A stretch of DNA of 64,000 nucleotides from the NCBI RefSeq assembly GCF_011806425.1, contig NZ_JAATOV010000003.1, positions 124,001 through 188,000 on the forward strand. The letters run 5' to 3'. The position numbers and the translations under genes are program-made. Below are positions 60,661 to 64,000 of the stretch, in pieces. The stretch comes from Thalassospira lucentensis. GTDB taxonomy: Bacteria > Pseudomonadota > Alphaproteobacteria > Rhodospirillales > Thalassospiraceae. Each line of letters opens with the position of its first letter. Position 1 is the stretch's first letter. Under the pieces are notes generated by a model, which did no database searches, had not been told where the DNA came from, and saw nothing but the letters and a program-made list of their open reading frames with translations.

Positions 60661-63072
60661 ATGGTCGAATTAGCACGTGGCGAAATATACCCGGTGCTGC
60701 CGTTGCGCGACATTGTCGTGTTCCCGCACATGATTGTTCCGCTGTTTGTGGGACGTGAAAAGTCTGTGCGTGCGCTCGAGGATGTCATGCGCGAAGACAA
60801 GCAAATCCTGCTTGTCACACAGAAAGACGCCGGTCTTGATGATCCGTCGGTCAATGATCTTTATGACGTCGGGACGGTCGCAACTGTTCTTCAGCTTCTT
60901 AAACTGCCAGACGGGACGGTAAAGGTCCTGGTCGAAGGCGGTAAGCGTGCCGAAATTTCTGGTTACGTTGATAACACGGAATTCTTCCAGGCCCATGCAG
61001 CCGTGCGCGAAGACACAGACGAAGACGACAGCGAACTTGAAGCGCTGGCGCGTTCTGTCGTCACGCAGTTTGAGCAGTACATCAAACTCAACAAAAAAAT
61101 TCCGCCAGAAGTCCTGGTTTCGGTCAATCAGATCGAAGAACCGGCAAAGCTTGCTGACACGGTTGCTTCGCACCTGTCGCTTAAGATTTCCGAAAAACAG
61201 GAACTTCTGGAAACTGCCCTTGTCGGTGATCGTTTGGAACGTATTTTCGGCTTCATGGAATCCGAAATTGGCGTGCTGCAGGTCGAAAAGAAGATCCGCA
61301 ACCGCGTCAAACGCCAGATGGAAAAAACCCAGCGCGAGTACTATTTGAATGAGCAACTTAAAGCCATTCAGAAAGAACTGGGCGAGGGCGAAGACGGCAA
61401 GGACGAAGCTTCTGAACTCGAAGAGAAGCTGAACAAGGCCAAAATGCCCAAAGAGGCAAAGGAAAAGGCCCAAGCCGAACTCAAGAAATTGCGCAATATG
61501 AGCCCGATGTCGGCAGAAGCCACTGTGGTGCGCAACTATCTTGATTGGATGGTGTCTATTCCGTGGAACAAGCGTTCGCGTGTTTCGCATGATCTGAAAA
61601 AGGCCAAAAAGGTTCTGGATAAAGAACATTTCGGTCTGGAAAAGGTCAAAGAACGCATCCTTGAGTATTTAGCCGTTCAGGCCCGTACGAAAAAAGTTAA
61701 AGGCCCGATCCTGTGCCTTGTTGGTCCTCCCGGCGTGGGTAAAACCTCGCTCGGTAAATCGATGGCCAATGCGACCGGTCGTAGCTTTGTGCGTATGTCA
61801 CTTGGTGGTGTACGTGATGAGTCTGAAATCCGCGGTCACCGTCGGACCTATATCGGGTCCATGCCGGGCAAGATCGTTCAGGGTATGAAAAAAGCCAAAT
61901 ATTCCAACCCGCTCTTCCTTCTCGATGAGATCGAAAAAATGGGTTCGGATTTCCGTGGCGACCCTGCGTCAGCTCTGCTTGAGGTGCTTGATCCGGAACA
62001 GAATTCGACCTTTAACGATCACTATCTGGAAGTCGATTACGATCTTTCGGATGTCATGTTCGTGACCACGGCGAATTCGCTGCGCATGCAGCAGCCGCTT
62101 TTGGACCGTATGGAAGTCATCCGTCTTTCGGGTTACACCGAAGATGAAAAAGTCGAAATTGCCAAACGTCACTTGATCCCCAAACAGGTCAAAGATAACG
62201 GCCTGAAAAAGGACGAGTGGAGCATTTCCGACGATGCCCTTCGCGATCTTATTCGCTACTACACCCGCGAAGCAGGTGTGCGTAGTCTTGAGCGTGAATT
62301 GGCTGGCTTGGCCCGTAAGGCGACCAAACGCCTGATGCTTGAAAGCATTACATCTGTACGTGTGACCCCGCGGACCCTTGGCAAATATGCCGGTATCCGT
62401 AAGTTCCGCTTTGGGGAGACGGAGGGTGAAGATCAGGTTGGTGTCGTGACCGGTCTTGCTTACACCGAATTTGGTGGCGATCTGTTGCAGATTGAATCTG
62501 TAACGGTTCCTGGCAAGGGCAACATGAAAACCACCGGTAAACTCGGTGAAGTCATGACGGAATCGATTCAGGCGGCAACCTCGTTTGTTCGTTCACGTGC
62601 GGTCGAGTTTGGTATCAAGCCAACCTTGTTCCAGAAACGCGATATTCACGTTCACGTCCCCGAAGGCGCAACACCAAAAGACGGCCCGTCGGCCGGTGTT
62701 GGCATGGTGACGTCGGTTGTTTCGGTTCTGACCGGAAACCCGGTACGCAAAGATGTCGCGATGACGGGCGAGGTGACCTTGCGTGGTCGCGTTCTTCCGA
62801 TCGGCGGTTTGAAGGAAAAACTTCTCGCGGCCTTGCGGGGTGGGGTGAAGACCGTTCTGATCCCGCAGGAAAACGAAAAGGATCTCGAAGAGATTCCTGA
62901 CAACGTAAAACGCGGCTTGGAAATCATTCCGGTTTCCCATGTTGACGAGGTTCTGACCCACGCATTGGTCAACCCATTGGTGCCAATCGAATGGGAAGAA
63001 GGCGACGATGATATCGCCGTCGGATCCAAAGACAGCGAAGAATCGGAAGTAGGCGGTGTGACCACACACTAG
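60661..63072 (+). CDS. lon: ATP-dependent Lon protease
   Basis: An 803-residue LonA protease. The N-terminal substrate domain starts YPVLPLRDIVVFPHMIVPLFVGREKS. Coiled-coil stretches follow around residues 200-300. The AAA+ module has Walker A GPPGVGKTSLGKSMA and Walker B PLFLLDEIEKMG. The C-terminal peptidase has the catalytic Ser in PKDGPSAGVGM and Lys in IGGLKEKLLAAL. It degrades misfolded and regulatory proteins in the cytosol. It is followed by a terminator and then hupB, the usual order. Confidence 0.98.
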   Translation: MVELARGEIYPVLPLRDIVVFPHMIVPLFVGREKSVRALEDVMREDKQILLVTQKDAGLDDPSVNDLYDVGTVATVLQLLKLPDGTVKVLVEGGKRAEISGYVDNTEFFQAHAAVREDTDEDDSELEALARSVVTQFEQYIKLNKKIPPEVLVSVNQIEEPAKLADTVASHLSLKISEKQELLETALVGDRLERIFGFMESEIGVLQVEKKIRNRVKRQMEKTQREYYLNEQLKAIQKELGEGEDGKDEASELEEKLNKAKMPKEAKEKAQAELKKLRNMSPMSAEATVVRNYLDWMVSIPWNKRSRVSHDLKKAKKVLDKEHFGLEKVKERILEYLAVQARTKKVKGPILCLVGPPGVGKTSLGKSMANATGRSFVRMSLGGVRDESEIRGHRRTYIGSMPGKIVQGMKKAKYSNPLFLLDEIEKMGSDFRGDPASALLEVLDPEQNSTFNDHYLEVDYDLSDVMFVTTANSLRMQQPLLDRMEVIRLSGYTEDEKVEIAKRHLIPKQVKDNGLKKDEWSISDDALRDLIRYYTREAGVRSLERELAGLARKATKRLMLESITSVRVTPRTLGKYAGIRKFRFGETEGEDQVGVVTGLAYTEFGGDLLQIESVTVPGKGNMKTTGKLGEVMTESIQAATSFVRSRAVEFGIKPTLFQKRDIHVHVPEGATPKDGPSAGVGMVTSVVSVLTGNPVRKDVAMTGEVTLRGRVLPIGGLKEKLLAALRGGVKTVLIPQENEKDLEEIPDNVKRGLEIIPVSHVDEVLTHALVNPLVPIEWEEGDDDIAVGSKDSEESEVGGVTTH

Positions 63073-63097
63073 AAAACCTCCAAATCCGCAGAAAATA

Positions 63098-63128
63098 AAG
63101 GGGAGCAGCATCGTTGCTCCCCTTTTTC
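63098..63128 (+). terminator. Intrinsic terminator after lon
   Basis: AAAGGGGAGCA pairs with TGCTCCCCTTT, followed by T residues. Confidence 0.92.
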
Positions 63129-63235
63129 TGTGGATAACTTGGGCTTAGAATCGGCAAAGTCCGATCTCAGCTGAGGTGTAAAGTGTAAAAAATGGAAAAA
63201 AACGTCAAAAACCGCAGAAAACTGCGTCTCTCGCA

Positions 63236-63264
63236 TTGACGAGATGTTGGCGACCTGCTTAAAC
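63236..63264 (+). promoter_or_regulatory. Promoter of hupB
   Basis: TTGACG (63236-63241), a 17-base spacer and TTAAAC (63259-63264), 72 bases before the GTG start. Confidence 0.6.
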
Positions 63265-63336
63265 TGCCCGTGCAACAGGTTTGGGGCAAACCAAATTTCC
63301 TCATAACTCCGAACGTCCAAACAAGGGGGCCAGGAA

Positions 63337-63609
63337 GTGAATAAAAACGATCTCGTTGGAAGTGTAGCCGCTAAAGCTGATCTTTCAAAAGCTGATGCCG
63401 CTAAGGCAGTTGATGCTGTTTTCGATTCCATTACCGATTCTTTGAAATCAGGCGACGAAGTTCGTCTGGTTGGCTTCGGTACCTTCGCTGTCGCTGCTCG
63501 CGCTGCTTCAAAAGGTCGCAACCCGCGCACCGGTGAAGAAATCGACATCCCGGCATCGAAACAGCCGAAATTCAAGGCTGGTAAAGGCCTTAAAGACGCC
63601 GTCAACTAA
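63337..63609 (+). CDS. hupB: DNA-binding protein HU-beta
   Basis: A 90-residue histone-like protein starting at GTG after an AGGAA. The body helices ([20 protein letters not shown]) precede the beta arm, whose [24 protein letters not shown] contains the conserved Pro that wedges into bent DNA. HU compacts and bends DNA in the nucleoid. It has its own likely promoter and is followed by a terminator and tRNA-Val, as in many alphaproteobacteria. Confidence 0.97.
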   Translation: MNKNDLVGSVAAKADLSKADAAKAVDAVFDSITDSLKSGDEVRLVGFGTFAVAARAASKGRNPRTGEEIDIPASKQPKFKAGKGLKDAVN

Positions 63610-63630
63610 GTTTGGCGATGTTTTGAATAA

Positions 63631-63666
63631 AAATGCCGGTGACACCTGTCACCGGCATTGATTTTT
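63631..63666 (+). terminator. Intrinsic terminator after hupB
   Basis: AATGCCGGTGACA and TGTCACCGGCATT form a 13-bp stem, followed by a T-rich run after two bases. Confidence 0.88.
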
Positions 63667-63718
63667 CTAAAATCCATGCTATGTTCCGCCCGCTTTCGCA
63701 AGAAAGCATGGACATATC

Positions 63719-63795
63719 GGGTGATTAGCTCAGCTGGTTAGAGCATCTCGTTTACACCGAGAGGGTCGGGAGTTCGAATCTCTCATCACCCACCA
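63719..63795 (+). tRNA. tRNA-Val (anticodon UAC)
   Basis: A 77-nt tRNA. Acceptor GGGTGAT pairs with ATCACCC, the D arm is AGCTCAGCTGGTTAGAGC, the anticodon stem-loop TCTCG-TTTACAC-CGAGA gives TAC, the T arm reads GGGAGTTCGAATCTCTC, and CCA is encoded. Confidence 0.97.
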
Positions 63796-63800
63796 TGATT

Positions 63801-63832
63801 AAGGCGCCTCTAAAGGGCGCCTTTTTCTTTGC
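63801..63832 (+). terminator. Intrinsic terminator after tRNA-Val
   Basis: AAGGCGCC pairs with GGCGCCTT around a seven-base loop, followed by T residues. Confidence 0.88.
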
Positions 63833-64000
63833 CTGCATTTCATTTTTTTACGTTCAGACGAATCATTATCCGGCAAAACGCATTTCGGGTTGGCGCGTGA
63901 TTCGCGGGTTTTCAGTCAAAAAAGCCGCAAAATAGAGTGTCATGGTTGACCATGCGCGGGTGATAAATACCGTTGAAATAGAATATTCAAAATTCTGCAA
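63833..64000. other. Right-end region without a supported gene
   Basis: AT-rich sequence with no gene I can support. An ATG at 63942 opens a frame to the window end, but only 19 codons are visible and no ribosome site precedes it. Confidence 0.4.

Noticed and set aside
60670..61629. Minus-strand ORF opposite lon, and a similar one opposite clpX (59597-60493)
   Set aside because: Phe-rich shadow products created by codon bias of the real genes.
63942..64000. Gene starting at the right edge
   Set aside because: Only 19 codons visible, no ribosome site and no recognisable sequence.
1..64000. Insertion sequences, prophage, CRISPR array or defence island
   Set aside because: No transposase, integrase, phage structural protein, Cas protein or regularly spaced repeats were seen; the only sign of rearrangement is the junction near 9.2 kb.

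Overview
The window reads as chromosomal DNA of a free-living, probably marine alphaproteobacterium. Three things suggest this: the tig-clpP-clpX-lon-hupB-tRNA-Val order, a DUF1127 protein, and ChoXWV/BetIBA and Gts-type transport systems. The mix fits Rhodospirillales such as Thalassospira, but the genus is an inference, not a database result. No phage, transposon, CRISPR array or rRNA is visible. Genes are dense, mostly in short operons separated by clear intrinsic terminators.

Layout. 1-9.3 kb: amino-acid and amine catabolism, with a D-threonine-aldolase-like enzyme, a formamidase-like hydrolase, an ornithine-cyclodeaminase relative coupled to a thioesterase, and a minus-strand operon of D-arginine-dehydrogenase-like oxidase, M20 deacylase and RidA. 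The first gene of that operon, a histone-deacetylase/acetylpolyamine-amidohydrolase-like protein, lacks its N-terminal half at an abrupt junction near 9.2 kb. 9.4-18.9 kb: moaD, then choline import (choXWV) divergent from betI-betB-betA, followed by serine dehydratase. Together they suggest choline to glycine betaine and onward toward serine and pyruvate. A good BetI operator lies between choX and betI. 19-30 kb: putrescine catabolism, with two PuuB-like oxidases, an SpuC-like transaminase, PuuA, a PuuR-like regulator, PuuC and agmatinase. No PuuD is in the window.

30-43.6 kb: sugar metabolism, with a PfkB-family kinase, Pgi, an OmpR-type two-component system and a Gts-like glucose/mannose ABC transporter. 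An identical 11-base pseudo-palindrome lies upstream of the response regulator and of gtsA. 43.9-45 kb: a TyrA-like prephenate/arogenate dehydrogenase preceded by a near-consensus promoter, a 17-codon Phe/Tyr-rich leader ORF that starts about at the predicted +1, mutually exclusive RNA pairings and an intrinsic terminator. This is a strong candidate for ribosome-mediated attenuation by aromatic amino acids and the most interesting regulatory structure here.

45-56 kb: DUF1127 protein, an FeS-type photolyase/cryptochrome, a complementary pair of bacterioferritin subunits, a copper module (CopA, CueR, cytochrome c) with a textbook 19-bp-spacer CueR promoter, a PAS histidine kinase, DadA and bifunctional NAD(P)H-hydrate repair. 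56.6-64 kb: tRNA-Leu(UAG), trigger factor with a histone-H1-like tail, clpP, clpX, lon, hupB and tRNA-Val(UAC). All calls come from reading the sequence; no searches or folding programs were run.
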